A stretch of DNA of 64,000 bases from Amphiura filiformis (GCF_039555335.1 NC_092640.1:43311099-43375098); one strand, 5' to 3'. Shown: positions 32,146 through 44,353, counted from the first letter of the stretch. Notes: generated from the letters alone by a model not told the origin. A program made the numbers and translations.

Positions 32146-32438
32146 GTTACTATGTGTACCCGATGACAACATGTCCATACTATCAACAGTAACATCCATG
32201 AGGCAACCACAAGCCATCTGGGTCTGCTAAGAAATGAAAAAAGGTAATATTATCAGCCATGAGAATTTTCTGGTTTAAACCTGAATTCAGGTGGTTTTTT
32301 GGTCCAAATTTCTGCACTTTCTTTTAATTGCAGCCTGTTTTTGGCCTTTTAGCCCAATGTCATGCAATTTTTCAGGCTTTTTTCAAACACTTGATGTTTT
32401 TTCATGGATGATCATTCTCATGCCTGTAATATAATAAA
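32146..32438 (+). CDS. Candidate last exon (coding 32146-32230) with 3' UTR
   Basis: A strong acceptor (twelve T then gtag) is followed by an exon that, entered in phase 2, completes a Trp codon with the exon ending at 18985 and reads LLCVPDDNMSILSTVTSM, then RQPQAIWVC and TAA at 32228. An AATAAA lies at 32433. The phase match to the upstream donor supports it, but the intron would be 13 kb and the sequence has no known domain, so the call is a model. Alternative: part of the same intron, with the gene ending at 44826-45160. Confidence 0.4.
32433..32438 (+). promoter_or_regulatory. Poly(A) signal candidate
   Basis: AATAAA, about 200 bp after the TAA of the candidate last exon. Confidence 0.35.
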
Positions 32439-32526
32439 GGTTACCGTTAGCCCCCTATGTTAAAGGTTGCTTATGTCAAATGTTCGCTATGTCGACTATG
32501 AAATGTGGTTCCCAATGTTGAAGGTT

Positions 32527-33285
32527 CGCTTTGTCGGGGAGCTGATCCTGGCTGCAAAGGTCATTAATTGTAGAATGTCTAGGGTGTGTACTCTTAAGCT
32601 GCAAAGTCTCTGCGAAATGGTTTATGGAATAATAATGGGGCTGTAGAGGTCGGCAAAAACTATGCATGTACTGGAGACAGCAATTATGAAATTAATTTTT
32701 ACTATCTACTGAAGACAGTATTTATGTAATATATTATTATTATCTATTGAAGACAATAGACCTATCTGTGTAATTTATTATTGCTATCTACTGGAGAGGG
32801 CAATTATGGAATTTATTAATGCTGTCTACTGAGGAGAGTAATTATGCAATTATATTATTGCTATCTACTTGAAGACAATAATTATGTAATCAATTATCTC
32901 TATCTACTGAAGACAATAGTTATGTAATTAAGTATATCTACTGACTGACAAGTTTTATCAGCTGCAGACAGTAATTATGTTATTTATTATTGTTATCTAC
33001 TGAAGACAGAAATTATAATTTTTATTATTACTATCTATTGAAGACAGCAGTTACGTAATTTATTATTACTATCTACTGAAGACAGTTATTATGGCTGCAA
33101 AGGTCATTAATTGTAGAATGTCTAGGGTGTGCGCTCTTAGCTGCAAAGTCTCTGAGAAATGGTTTATGGAATAATAACGGGGCTGTAGAGGTCAGCGAAA
33201 ACCTGTAGAGTGTGCTGAGGCTGTGGATCAACATCTAGCGTTGTACCTGTGTGCAGCGCACGATAAATTATTGCATTTTTTTCTG
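32527..33285 (+). repeat. SINE body - minisatellite - SINE body
   Basis: Two near-identical copies of a SINE body (aaggtcattaattgtagaat ... atggtttatggaataataa ... gctgtagaggtc) at 32555-32660 and 33096-33212 flank about 430 bp of degenerate units of about 45 bp (ctatctactgaagacagta + attatgtaatttattatt, around nine copies). The second copy continues to the SINE 3' part (gtgctgaggctgtggatc ... cgcacgataaattattgc), also seen in the minus-strand SINE at 35805. The minisatellite probably expanded inside one SINE after a duplication. Confidence 0.75.
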
Positions 33286-33711
33286 AATCCAAATGACCAA
33301 TGGGATGTGTGTGTGAGGTCTGTCACAATATTTGAGCAATTTCAAAATTTGCCCTTTGTATGAACTTCAAATTGCCCAATGTTGACAGAGGACCAATGAA
33401 ATTATTTTTTTTTAATTTGAGTGCGTTAAGAAGCAAAGTCATTTAAAAACAGAACTTATCAATGCCAGCTAAAACAGGAAAATTGTGTTTGACAGGTGGA
33501 CCACTTAATTTTTCTACTCTGATCTGCATCCTCGAACCTTGAAGATAGATAGCTAGGCCAGTAGGATTTGAACCAGAGACCAGTGTGTGACCAGCTTTTC
33601 TGAAATGGGAGGGATAAACATTAAACATCTTCTGGAATATATAGTCCCATCCTGCTAAGATTATGCCAGAAAATCTGTTAATTTATCTTACACTTTAACA
33701 GTCTGACAAAA

Positions 33712-33900
33712 TGGGCTATTCCGGTTGTAATCCATACACCCCCTATGGAAGACATGACCTTAATCTTCCACACAGGGAGTATGAATTTCAAATGGGGTTA
33801 CTAGAATGGGTAAATCCATTTGAAAACTACAACCCCTGTGTTGGAAATTAAGGTCATGTCTTCAGTATGGGGTGTGTGGATTTCAACTGGAATAGCCCAA
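33712..33900. repeat. MITE family B, copy 6
   Basis: It begins gggctattccggttgtaatc and ends caactggaatagccca; inner arms as in copy 1. Confidence 0.9.
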
Positions 33901-35590
33901 AAATCATGACATTACAGAATCTATTTCTCAGTTTAGCATGTTCTGGAACATGAATGTATACAGCGTAAACAACCATGTAGTGTAGCGAGACGCAGGGATT
34001 CCTTCAACAGTTTTGTCGTGCTACGTGTGGTTGGAAAGTGTTGGCTATACTAGCAAAGAATTGCCAGCTCATAAATGAGCCTCTCTCCATCTCGTTCTTT
34101 GCATCCCTCCTGCCTGCTTGTCTCCTCACCTTAACCTGGCATCCTCCTCATTGCTTGATTCTTAGCCAACTTATTCTGTATTATATTAAGCTTGCACGAC
34201 TCACACGTTTTTGTAGTATGCTAGTTGGCACCATAAAAGTTACACATGAACTACAACTAGACTGTTTCTCAAGTTGAGAGCGCCGTCGGTGCGTTTTAGC
34301 TGTTGCGTCACCAGCATGCGGACAAACCGCCTTTCTACGCATGTGTGTCCTATACGCAGAACAGGATTAGGTTAGGTCATGTGATTCAAACCTGCCGTTG
34401 CTTGAAATGAGACAGACTGTATTATGATGCAACATTAATGAACAGATGCATAACAACAAAAACAATAACAACAGCTGTAAGTGTCCCATTGTACGTGCAC
34501 CACATGGTTCATGCCAATACTATTAATCATGCTAATGAAAGAGCGATGTTCTTATTGGCTTCAAAATCATACCTCACTTTTCCCGTATCGTTTCTTCTAC
34601 ATTTTCCAGGGCAAATATTTCTTTCATTCTAATTAATAATTGGATTATTCAGTGTTATTAAAAATGGCTGCTTGTCACTGTTATTTAATTGTTAAAACAT
34701 CTCATACGACTTATTGTATTGTCTGTAATAAACACGCAGGTGTGCAATTTTTAGAAAGAGGGGCGTTTATTTACTAATAAAGGAGCTAATTTGCATAAAT
34801 GCTAATTAATTATGCAAATATGCAAATTTGGGGGTGGCTTCACAATACATTAGAACATATTAGAAACACTTTGACTAAGTTTCAAGGCAAAAGTATGCAA
34901 AATAAAAGTACCCTGAACATTTATGCATGGATTTTTAGCAAAATATTGGCAAAAATGTTATGTTAATGAGCTTCTCCAGTCATTTTAAGCTCATTAACTT
35001 CAACAACCTCCCCCCCCCCAAAAAAGCAAAAACAAAACAAAACAAAACAAAACATGGTACAGTAACCAAAATGGTAACCTGAGCTTTATTCCTTTTTAAA
35101 TTGAAGCCAATCCTCTTACATCCCATGCAGTACGATTTTACACCTCTCCCACTGCAATAGATATGCTTTACATTTCCTAATCTTTCTTTGATTACTATGC
35201 TAATGTTACAATTAGCTACGTCTTTGCTCCATTCAGACTCTGAAAAGGTAACTTTTTAAGCTTATAATTGTTTTAAAGAAGAAAATTTTATCCAAACGGT
35301 TACATTTCAGCACATCACATCAAAGCTCCCATTGGGTGCCCCCATTCCTTGTTAAAGGAATTTTTATTTGTGTTACCATAGAGTGATGCTTCTGATAGTG
35401 CAAGGTTTCATGCTGATAATGTATACAATCGGAGAGATGTGCCTTTTCCTTGCTTGGATTATATGCTTTGCATGCTATTATCACAGGCTTAAAATAGCTT
35501 CATTTGATAGCCTTCCAATTTATGTGTCAGTCCTAAATAAAAGTTTTTGTAACCGCATATTTGGTAGCTTGGCGGTGGCGAGTCCTACAC
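33901..35590. other. Non-coding stretch, small repeats only
   Basis: It contains a (caaaa)n run at about 35018-35052 and AT-rich sequence. Open frames here lack splice sites or domain patterns. Confidence 0.5.
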
Positions 35591-35594
35591 TCTC

Positions 35595-35792
35595 AAAAAC
35601 ATGTATAAAACAGTTTTCTTGTAATCAATTTGTAACATGTTTAAAACTAGACATGTTTAGAGTTTTGATGGTTTGTGTTTAGGAATTCACCATGTGATGT
35701 CAGGTATTGGACATCAGTGTTTAAGTGGTGTACAGATTGTTGTTTAGGTTTTAAACATGTTTAGAAACTGTTACAAGAAAGATGTTTAAAAA
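35595..35792. repeat. Inverted repeat with ttaaacatgttt phrases
   Basis: Left ttcttgtaatcaatttgtaa...catgtttaaaac and right gttttaaacatgtttagaaactgttacaagaa are imperfect inverted copies. It resembles a diverged relative of family D. Confidence 0.55.
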
Positions 35793-35804
35793 GGCAGTAA
35801 TTTA

Positions 35805-36110
35805 TAGTGCGCTACACACAGGCACAATGCCTAGACTTTGATCCACAAGCCTCAGCACACTTTACAGGTTTTCGCTGACCACTATGGCCCCATATCTCTC
35901 CACATACCATTAAACAAGAAGCGCTAATCCTAGACATTCCAGAATTAGCCAGGATCAGACAATTAGCAGTAAGTTCCTTGTCCAGGGGAATTTAAGCTCA
36001 ATTTTTACATGAGAGCATATTAACCACCTCCAGGATTTGAACCCACAACCTCTCACACCATACTTGAAAGCCTTATCGATTGAGCTAACTTGACTATTGA
36101 ATCTCAACAC
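35805..36110 (-). repeat. tRNA-derived SINE, near full length
   Basis: On the minus strand the head reads gttagctcaatcgataaggc (A box) and gtgggttcaaatcctgg (B box), followed by a body with gatcctggctaattctgg and a tail with gtcagcgaaaacctgtaaag and tgtgctgaggcttgtggatc. Bodies at 7795-8190, 32527 and 33092 are the same family. It is the best reference copy here. Confidence 0.85.
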
Positions 36111-36224
36111 AACGTTTTTGCAGTGTACAAAGTGAGATTTATCAAACAAAAACAAGAGAATTGAATCTAATTTACCTGTAGAAAAAAGGCAATATTTAGG
36201 GTTAGGCTTCTTCTTCTTCTTCCT

Positions 36225-36562
36225 TATGAGTATTATCGCACTGCATACAGACAAGCTGTACTTATTTTTACTCTGGAACCTAGAGTAGATGAGTGTATAT
36301 TTGAAGTACAGTCAACAGTACCGGGATGATCCCCTGCTCTTTTCGAATAGCCTGTGACGTTCTTTAACGTGCACACTACATTAATGTGAGAAAATATGCA
36401 TATACACGGGACCAACAGCTTAAAGTGCCCTCCGAAGCACTAAGCAAGTAGAGTGAAGTGCCTTGCTCAAGGCCACAATGAGCTTAGGTGGACCCGGCAT
36501 TCGAACCCTTGACCCTTGGATTCACAGTCTGACGCCTTAACCGCTAGGCCACGCCCCCCTCC
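36225..36562 (-). repeat. tRNA-derived SINE, second family
   Basis: On the minus strand: gcgtggcctagcggttaagg (A box, Leu/Ser-tRNA-like), caagggttcgaatgcc (B box), then ccttgagcaaggcacttcac, a cgttaaagaacgtcacagg block and an (aag)n tail at 36211-36222. The head pairs poorly as a tRNA, so it is a SINE, not a tRNA gene. Confidence 0.85.
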
Positions 36563-36569
36563 TTAAGAG

Positions 36570-38166
36570 ATTAGGGTTTGGTAAATTTTAGGGTAAGGAT
36601 TGGATTAGGGTTAGGCTTAAGGCAAGGGTTAGGGTTAGGCTTAAGATATTAGGGTTAGGCTTTAGGGTTGGAATTGGATTATTGTTTTAGGGTAAGGATT
36701 GGATTAGGGTTAGGCTTAAGGCAAGGGTTAGGCTTAGGCTTACGAGATTAGTGTTAGGATTAGATTAGGGTTAGGCTTAAGGTAAGAGTTAGGGCTAGGC
36801 TTAAGTGATTAGGGTTTGGTAAATTTTAGGGTTATGATCAGATTAGGTTAGGCTTAAGGCAAGGGTTAAGGTTAGGCTTAAGAGATTAGGGTTAGGATTA
36901 GATTAGGGTTTGGCTTAATGTAAGAGTTCGGGTTAGGCTTAAGTGATTAGGGTTTGGTAAATTTTAGGGTTATGATCAGATTAGGTTAGGTGTTAGGCTT
37001 AAGAGATTAGGGTTAAGGTTGGGATTGGATTAGAGTTAAGCCTAAGGCAAGGGTTGGGATTGGGCTTAAGAGATTGGGGTTAGGCTTTAGAGTTGGGATT
37101 GGATTAGGGTTAGGCTTAAGGCAAGGGTTAAGGTTAGGCTTAAGCGATTAGTGTTAGGATTAGAAGAGGGTTAGGCTTAAGGCAAGAGTTGGGGCTAGGC
37201 TTAAGTGATTAGGGTTTGGTAAATTTTAGGGTTATGATCAGATTAGGTTAGGCTTAAGGCAAGGGTTAAGGTTAGGCTTAAGAGATTAGGGTTAGGGTTG
37301 GGATTGGATTAGAGTTAAGCTTAAGGCAAGGGTTGGGATTGGGCTTAAGAGATTGGGGTTAGGCTTTAGTGTTGGGATTGGATTAGGGTTAGGCTTAAGG
37401 CAAGGGTTAGGCTTAGGCTTAAGAGATTAGTGTTAGGATTAGATTAGGGTTAGGCTTAAGGTAAGAGTTAGGGCTAAGCTTAAGTGATTAGGGTTTGGTA
37501 AATTTTAGGGTTATGATCAGATTAGGTTAGGCTTAAGGCAAGGGTTAAGGTTAGGCTTAAGAGATTAGGGTTAGGCTTTAGGGTTTGGATTGGATTAGGC
37601 TTAGGCTTAAGGCAAGGGTTAAGGTTAGGCTTAAGCGATTAGTGTTAGGATTAGATTAGGGTTAGGCTTAAGGTAAGAGTTAGGGTTAGGCTTAAGTGAT
37701 TAGGGCAAGGGTTAAGGTTAGGCTTAAGCGATTAGTGTTAGGATTAGATTAGGGTTAGGCTTAAGGTAAGAGTTAGGGCTAAGCTTAAGTGATTAGGGTT
37801 TGGTAAATTTTAGGGTTATGATCAGATTAGGTTTGGCTTAAGGCAAGTGTTAGGGTTAGGCTTAAGAGATTAGGGTTAGACTTTAGGGTTTGGATTGGAT
37901 TAGGCTTAGGCTTAAAGCAAGAGTTTAAAGTTAGGCTTAAGAGATTAGGGTTTGATAAATTTTAGGGTAAAGATTGATTAGGGTTAGGCTTAAGGCAAGG
38001 GTTAGGGTTAGGCTTAGGAGATTAGGGTTAGGCTTTAGGGTTGGGATTGGATTCGGGTTAGGGTTAGGGTTAGGCTTAAGAGATTAGGGTTATGATTAGA
38101 TTAGGGTTAGGCTTAAGGTAAAAGTTAGGGTTAGGCTTAAGAGATTAGTGTTTGGTAAGTTTTAGG
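36570..38166. repeat. Degenerate TTAGGG-like satellite, 1.6 kb
   Basis: Made of phrases ttagggttaggcttaag, gcaagggtta, gagattagggttagg and ggtttggtaaattttaggg in higher-order blocks that recur (for example ggtaaattttagggttatga at about 36828, 36956, 37217 and 37497). It contains short true (ttaggg) runs but is not a uniform telomere array. It ends exactly at the family A MITE at 38167. Confidence 0.92.
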
Positions 38167-38518
38167 ATACTACACCCCTGCTCAATTTGGTGCCTATTTT
38201 TGCATTTTTCTCAAAAATTATAGCGCATTTGATACAAGTAAGATATGTATATTATAGGGGCAAGGACTACAACGGCTGCACTGAAAATTCAGCAACTCAA
38301 GGCAAGTAGTTATTGATTTATTGATCAAATATTGGGTTTCTCTCATTTTTGACTGTAACTCCGCAACTGTTGTCTGTGTTGAAATAAAATTTCCAGTGCA
38401 GAAGTTGTAGTCCTTGCCCCTATAATATACATATCTTACTTGTCACTAATGCACTATAATTTTTGAGAAAAATGCAAAAATAGGCACAAAATTAGGCAGG
38501 GGTGTAGTACCCCCTTAA
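38167..38518. repeat. MITE family A, copy 3
   Basis: The ends actacacccctg and caggggtgtagta are inverted, and the ataggggcaaggactacaac / gttgtagtccttgcccctat arms pair. It closely matches the copy at 5323-5655, with the centre in the other orientation. Confidence 0.88.
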
Positions 38519-39095
38519 AGAAGAGGTTCTCAATTTCTCTAAAAATTCCCACTTTTACAAAATATCCTATGAAAAACAAAGCCTAGGGTGCTGTATTTAT
38601 GACAAAAGCTGAGATTTTCAACTAAATCCTGTAGGATCTTGGAATTTAATCAAACTGTCAGTTTTACTGATACATAGGTTCACAAAATCTGTAATGATTT
38701 TGATTTTGATTTTTCTTTCTGACACAATCTGCTCCATGGGGGCCAAAAGATGCATTTTTGACAATTGAGTTACCATAAGTATTGCCTTATAGAAATATTA
38801 GGCAAAAGGTTCAGCATACTTGGTCCTAAAGTTATGAGGTTTTGTGATGTGTATTTTCTTATGTATTTTACTGTTTTTTAACTCCACATTTTTTCCTTCA
38901 TCTCAATTTCAAATTTGTTGCCTTTGGCCCCCATGAAGCAGAGAGTGACACATTTATGAACATAATTGAAAGCATAAAAGAAAATGTTTTTAAACCTAAC
39001 AAAGTTCTCCAAGAAGTTTATTAATCTCTTCCTGACAGGAGGTCAATCATGGCAAACTTTTTTCCATCCAAATTGTTAACTCAATTGAATTGTTA

Positions 39096-39372
39096 ATTCA
39101 GCTTTATCAACAAATAGAATCTAGCTATATCAACCAACCATTTGCTTTAAAATCACATTGACCAGATGATTCCGTCCATCAGGTAACTAAATTCAGCTTT
39201 ATCAAAAAATAGAATCTAGCTATACCAACTGACCATTTACTTTAAAATCACATTGACCAGATGATTCTGTCCATCAGGTAACTTAATTCAGCTTTATCAA
39301 AAAATAGAATCTAGCTATACTAACTGACCATTTCTTTAAAATCACATTGACCAGATGATTCTGTCCATCATT
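39096..39372. repeat. Tandem repeat, about 95 bp x 3
   Basis: The unit aattcagctttatcaa ... tagaatctagctata ... aatcacattgaccagatgat ... gtccatcaggtaac occurs three times with few changes. Non-coding. Confidence 0.9.
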
Positions 39373-39498
39373 TTGAAATCTTGTTCCCATCTCTTCCCAT
39401 CGAGATGAAACAAGAAAACATATCCCCTAGCCCACAGAGATGTAACTGTGTGATATTGTATTAAGGGAGGAGTACTCCATACCTTACTATGATATGCC

Positions 39499-39690
39499 GT
39501 GGGCTATTCCAGTCACAATCCATACACCTCATGTGGAAAACATGACCTTAATCTCCCACACATGGGGTATAGATTTCAAATGGAATCACCAATTTAGGTA
39601 ACCCTACTTGAAATTCACCCTCCCTGTGTGGAAGATTAAGGTTATGTCTTCCATAAGGGGTATGTGGATTTTAATTGGAAAAGCCAGCCC
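39499..39690. repeat. MITE family B, copy 7
   Basis: It begins gggctattccagtcacaatc and ends with an eroded ttttaattggaaaagcc. Confidence 0.85.
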
Positions 39691-40199
39691 CTTACACCCA
39701 GAAGATGTTGCAACCATGGAGATGGGGATGGGGGGAAAAGTGCACATATAATTTTGTAATCAATCAATTTTCACTTTTTAATCCTATTTACTATCATACA
39801 CAAAATTTGCAAAGTGTAAATATTTTTTTTAGTATGCAAGTCATTGCCTGGAATCCGAGATGAATTTAATTGCCATGAAAATGTGAACTAATAAGCGTGA
39901 ACATTTTTTACACAAGTGTGAAAGTTTTTGAGTCGAGTATTACTTGTAGCACGGTCTGTCTACTCCATAGATCTGGTCTAACTCAATGCATATTATAATT
40001 CCACCACATCCCTAAGTAGCCCACCAATCATAAGCGTCATCCCTAGGGCAGGGCAGGCAATTAAGCTTCCCTATTGGTCGGTTGGACGAGACAAGATTTT
40101 TTTTTCATGCTCCTGCATCATAGCCAGCATTCCCTACATTGCTTGCCAGGGGTCATACTGGAATCTCATTGTAGCTTGCACTAGAAGCTTCCTTTTAAC

Positions 40200-40368
40200 T
40201 TGTCGTCCTCGTAGCGAGCGCCATACACAACTCTGTTCTTTCTTGATTGTGCCATTCCGACTCCTTGAAGCCTACCAGCTGACTTGCGGCAGCAGCTCTT
40301 CAATAGTTGTGTTTTTTATTTTATTTTCTGCTTGCAAATCCACTGCACAGCTAGCATAATGGCTACGG
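40200..40368 (+). CDS. Candidate first exon (start codon 40359) with 5' UTR
   Basis: ATG at 40359 has A at -3 and G at +4. The coding part MAT and one base of Gly ends at a strong donor (gtaagc) in phase 1. The 150 bp upstream are less AT-rich than the neighbourhood and contain several CpG (tcgtcctcgtagcgagcgcc), which suits a promoter/5' UTR. The next two exons continue the frame, giving a 129-residue protein. The transcription start is not determined; 40200 is an approximate left edge. Confidence 0.55.
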
Positions 40369-40964
40369 GTAAGCACTATATAATTTCTCTCATTTTTGCT
40401 CATTTTTATGTCATTTTTTTAGATTTTTTAGGTTAAAATGTATGTATGGCATGTTAAGTGATTGCATGGTGTTTTATTTGTTCATTTTCCCCTATTTATT
40501 TAATATGTTAATTAATAATTAGCACAGATGAATTCACCTTTTAATAGTTGTGGGTATGAAAGTAATTTATTTCATACCTGATGGTAGTTGGTACAAATTT
40601 GTGTTATTTTTTAGTAACTTATTTATCATCAAAAGTATTAAGCTTATATTATTTGGTATTAATGTCTTTTAATGTTACCATGGCAACCATTAAAGACAAA
40701 GAGACAGTAGTAACACAAATATGTGATCAGCTTATTTTAAAAGAAAAATTGTCTCGTAGTAGCTTGGAAGTATATTTTCTAAGTACCGTTTTGAATAAGT
40801 ATATAGGAATGTGTTAAGTGGTAATGATACTGGGTATTATGAGCACCGATACCGTAAAGGGTAGTATGCAAGTGGAGCGTATTTATAGTAAGGATAAATA
40901 GGGACTTTTTGGAATGCGAACCTGACTGTTTAGGCCAACCAGGGTGGCTATTTTGTATTTACAG

Positions 40965-41009
40965 GCAAACTTGGGGCGTCTATACTAGCAGCGGGTGGTA
41001 ATGCTAACG
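40965..41009 (+). CDS. 45-bp exon, phase 1-1
   Basis: Acceptor tgtatttacag, donor gtcagt (weak), phase 1 at both ends. It encodes KLGASILAAGGNAN after a completed Gly codon. It can be skipped without frame change (MATG would then join APIFTK directly). Composition is small and flexible, as in N-terminal extensions of Ig proteins. Confidence 0.5.
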
Positions 41010-42935
41010 GTCAGTCTTAAAACATTCTGTTAATTACAGGCTGGACTAATTAATATAAAACATTAACGAAGCTGATGGTAAAATATAAATTGAAGTGAAA
41101 AATATATTAGTAGGTCCATATTTGAAAGGATTTGAGTTTTAAGCTTAAGATAATTATTAGTTTGATAAAAATTGATGTTATTTTGTTCACAATTGAGTTA
41201 TTGTAGTGACGATTTTCACTTTATTTTTCTGAATTCTTAAAAAGTAAATCTTGGTTGGAGTAGAAAATATCTTTTGTACATTATAGTAAATGCTAATTAA
41301 AGACTGATTGTTGCATTTAGTAATTTTGTGGAATATTTAGAATAATAATGCATACCAAAATTAACTAAACCAGGGTGCAGATGACATTTTAGTGGATCCA
41401 GTAATCTCCTTTAACTGCTACTTCGCAGGTCATGACCTTTGGCCTTTCATATATTATATAATGCAAATTTACTAGGTGCCCTGACTTTGAACTTCATCTT
41501 GTCTAGAAGGAACATATGGCACTTGGCAGCTTAAACTGTTACTCTTAATTACTTGCTGAAATTAATACCATACAATGAACTTTTAAATTTTAATAACTAA
41601 TTAACTTTTAAATTATTTTAGTTCTATATAATCTTATTTTATTTTTCAAAAGATAAAACCTAGCATTTTTATTATTAAAGTTAAGATAATGTTTGGTTGT
41701 TTTCAAAAGATATTGATCAAGGTCAACTTTTCATTGAAGTCCAAGTTGAGGATGCAGCAAATGACCATATTTGGTATTTAGTTTCAAGCAAGGATGAAAC
41801 AATGAACATTGTTGTGTGTGTGTTGAAAATAGTGCACCTCAAGATTGGGTCAAATTCTTGGGTAATAAGTTATAAGCATTGTCACTTTATTCCTATTTAT
41901 TAAATCATTTAATGAATTGAATAATTGTTAGGTACTTTGGGGCTTTATTGATCATCAGCACTTTAGTAAATTCCAAATGATGTTGTCATGAATATTTAGC
42001 TACCTTTTTTAATTTTCTTCATTTATTGTGCTTTGTGAAAAATAACAGTTCAAATAACACAAAGTTCTTTAATTGTTTAACATTACTACTTTCATAACTT
42101 ATTTTGATATGTATTCTAAATATAGCATCACCAAATATCTTACTATTTATAAAATCATTTTTTATCCCCCAGTAGATATAAATAGCCATCTTGAAAAATG
42201 CTGGATGCCAAAATGCTCTCTTTTTATCCCTTGGGGTCATCATCTTTACGCATCCCTGACTCAATGGTCCAACTTGAATACTTGATCCTCTCTAGTCGAG
42301 CCAGCGAGAAGTTAATCTAGTTAAAGACTGAAATATCATAGGGCAGATTTAGTTCATGGGAGTGTTATAGCATAGTGAGGGTTAAATGTTGTGTGTGGAT
42401 GATGGTGAGAATGCTAGTAGTGAGGCTGGCAGCATGCTCTTGATTTCTCTGGTTGTTTCCATATCGGTCCACCATCTGCCGTGGCCTGTACTAGCTTACT
42501 CATCAGACAGTGAGGATGGCATGGATGGTGTACGTGAAGTTATGCATGTGCTGATTGGAAATGACCACACCCTTTTTCCTTGTGCATGCTGCATGTCTAC
42601 AATCAAATTGCTGTTCTATATGGTTTATTTCATTCTCATAATGAGAAGTTGCCCGGAGTTGTAAGGATGTATTTTCACTTTTTGTTGCCTTTTAAAGCAA
42701 GAAAACACATCATTAAAATTGTTTTTACAAATTTTTTAAAAAGACATAAACATTTTCATTTTCAATGAAGATCTTGAAGCAAAATTCCAATTCTGAATGT
42801 GACTAATTAAGAGAACTGTCATTTTCTTCAGAAGGCAGAGATGAATATATTAGTATTTTTACACCAAAATTAGGGAGGTCATAAAATTATCAAGGGCTTG
42901 CGGTTATAAAGTGTCATTTCGGGCCAATATTGGAG

Positions 42936-43155
42936 TTGCAATCAGTGGTGTAGCCAGCTTTTTAGTATGAGGGGACAAAACAAAATTTTCGTCCCCATTT
43001 GTCAGTTTTTTGTGGGGGAAAAGCCAAATTTTCATCCCCATTTGTCAATTTTTTGTCCCATTTTTAGTCATTTTAAGGACACTTTACTCTTTGCCATCCA
43101 CATTTTATCCATGAAAAAAATATGTGGCACTCCCCCAGGGTACACCACTGGTTGC
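42936..43155. repeat. MITE with cagtggtgtagcc ends
   Basis: The left agtggtgtagcca and right gggtacaccactgg ends are inverted. The interior repeats the phrase tttcgtccccatttgtca / tttcatccccatttgtca. The open frame across it is not a gene. Confidence 0.7.
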
Positions 43156-43607
43156 AATCAAATTTTTTGCTTTTGCGTGGTTATGCTCATATTCTTTCCA
43201 AATATACTAGGGGAACAAATATATATAATAGGCCTATATAACACATTTCTTGACCTTTTTGGGAATAATTTGTTTGGGTCTGTATTCTGATGTGGAGTGG
43301 TAGAAAATTTTAACCCCGGATAAGGGGTCATAAAAAACTGACATATTCATGACCCACCTTCTGAAGAAAATTTTAGCCCCCCCCCCCAATAATTGTTCGT
43401 GCTTCGCCAATTTTGAACTGTTTTTAAATTTGTGATTCTAAGCTTCCTTACATTAACCTATACACAAAAAAGGAATATATTATATATAAATATAAATTTA
43501 TTTTCATGAGAGCAGCTTGGAACGCGGAAAAGCGAGGAAAACAAATGTAGCACAAAAATGTCCACTTTTACAGTATGTGCTTCCATATGTTGTTTTTATT
43601 AGTCCCC

Positions 43608-43832
43608 GCCGAGAATTGACCTTTTCGGTAAATCCCATAAGCCTTTGCGAGTAGACCTGAGATGTCGTCATTTGCCATTGCGAACATCATTACTGCGCAC
43701 TTCACAGCTTTGAAACGTGCAGTAGCGATGTTCACTAAACGATATGTGCATCGGCGTGACATCAAATGACGACATCTCAGGTCTACTCACAAAGGCTTAT
43801 GGGATTTACCGAAAAGGTCAATTGGTAAAGGG
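43608..43832. repeat. Hairpin element, well preserved
   Basis: The left attgaccttttcggtaaatc...gtagacctgagatgtcgtca and right tgacgacatctcaggtctac...gatttaccgaaaaggtcaat arms are inverted copies. A decayed relative is at 3320-3500. Confidence 0.9.
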
Positions 43833-43965
43833 GTCCATAGAATCACCTCCTATTTCTATTGCAACCCTCCCTGTGACTGCGGCAGGGGGGGTCTAGTGGT
43901 TGGGGCACTGTATTTAGTGCTCTTTCCAATAACCCATTACAAAAGGATATCTGTACATAAAATCA

Positions 43966-44128
43966 CAATGGGTAATTCCATTTGAAATCCATACACCCCC
44001 TATGGAAGACACAACCATAATCTCCCACACAGGGGGTGTAAATTTCAAATGGAGTCACCCATTCGGGTAACCACATTTGAAAATCACACTCAACTGCGTG
44101 GTAGATTATGGTCATGTCTTCCATAGAA
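43966..44128. repeat. MITE family B, copy 8, right end missing
   Basis: It begins gggtaattccatttgaaat and keeps both inner arms (tatggaagacacaacc / ggtcatgtcttccata), but the terminal right part is replaced by AT-rich sequence. Confidence 0.8.
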
Positions 44129-44353
44129 AATAATTAAAAATTGGAAGCTAAATAATATACTTACGAATGTTGATGGATTTTTCACCCAATTATAAAAAAA
44201 AGTGCAATTTTCACAAATTTTGCAAGTCTACCATTAAAACTCTATAATAAATATATTTGTGTGAAAGTACTCTTTTGAATGGAGTCCCCTTAAATTTCTG
44301 AAATTAAATTGCTTCAATTCGCTCTTAGCCTGGGCCCAGATTTTGATATGTCA

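Noticed and set aside
36480..36562. Functional tRNA gene (Leu/Ser-like)
   Set aside because: The box motifs continue into a SINE body with an (aag)n tail, and the cloverleaf is not complete.
36570..38166. True chromosome end
   Set aside because: The repeats are degenerate, organised in longer blocks, and flanked on both sides by ordinary sequence.
40679..40817. Open frame MATIKDKETVVTQICDQ as a gene start
   Set aside because: Start context is good but the frame lies in the intron between two phase-matched exons, with no donor in frame and no domain.
41697..41903. Open frame with QLFIEVQVEDAANDHIWYL
   Set aside because: It has a protein-like look, but no acceptor/donor pair in phase with neighbours. 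Left as intronic.
42386..42664. 92-codon open frame as an exon
   Set aside because: The second half is hydrophobic and composition-driven. No splice sites fit the phase 1 neighbours.
42936..43290. 107-codon open frame at 42967
   Set aside because: It lies across a MITE with inverted ends and repeated phrases.
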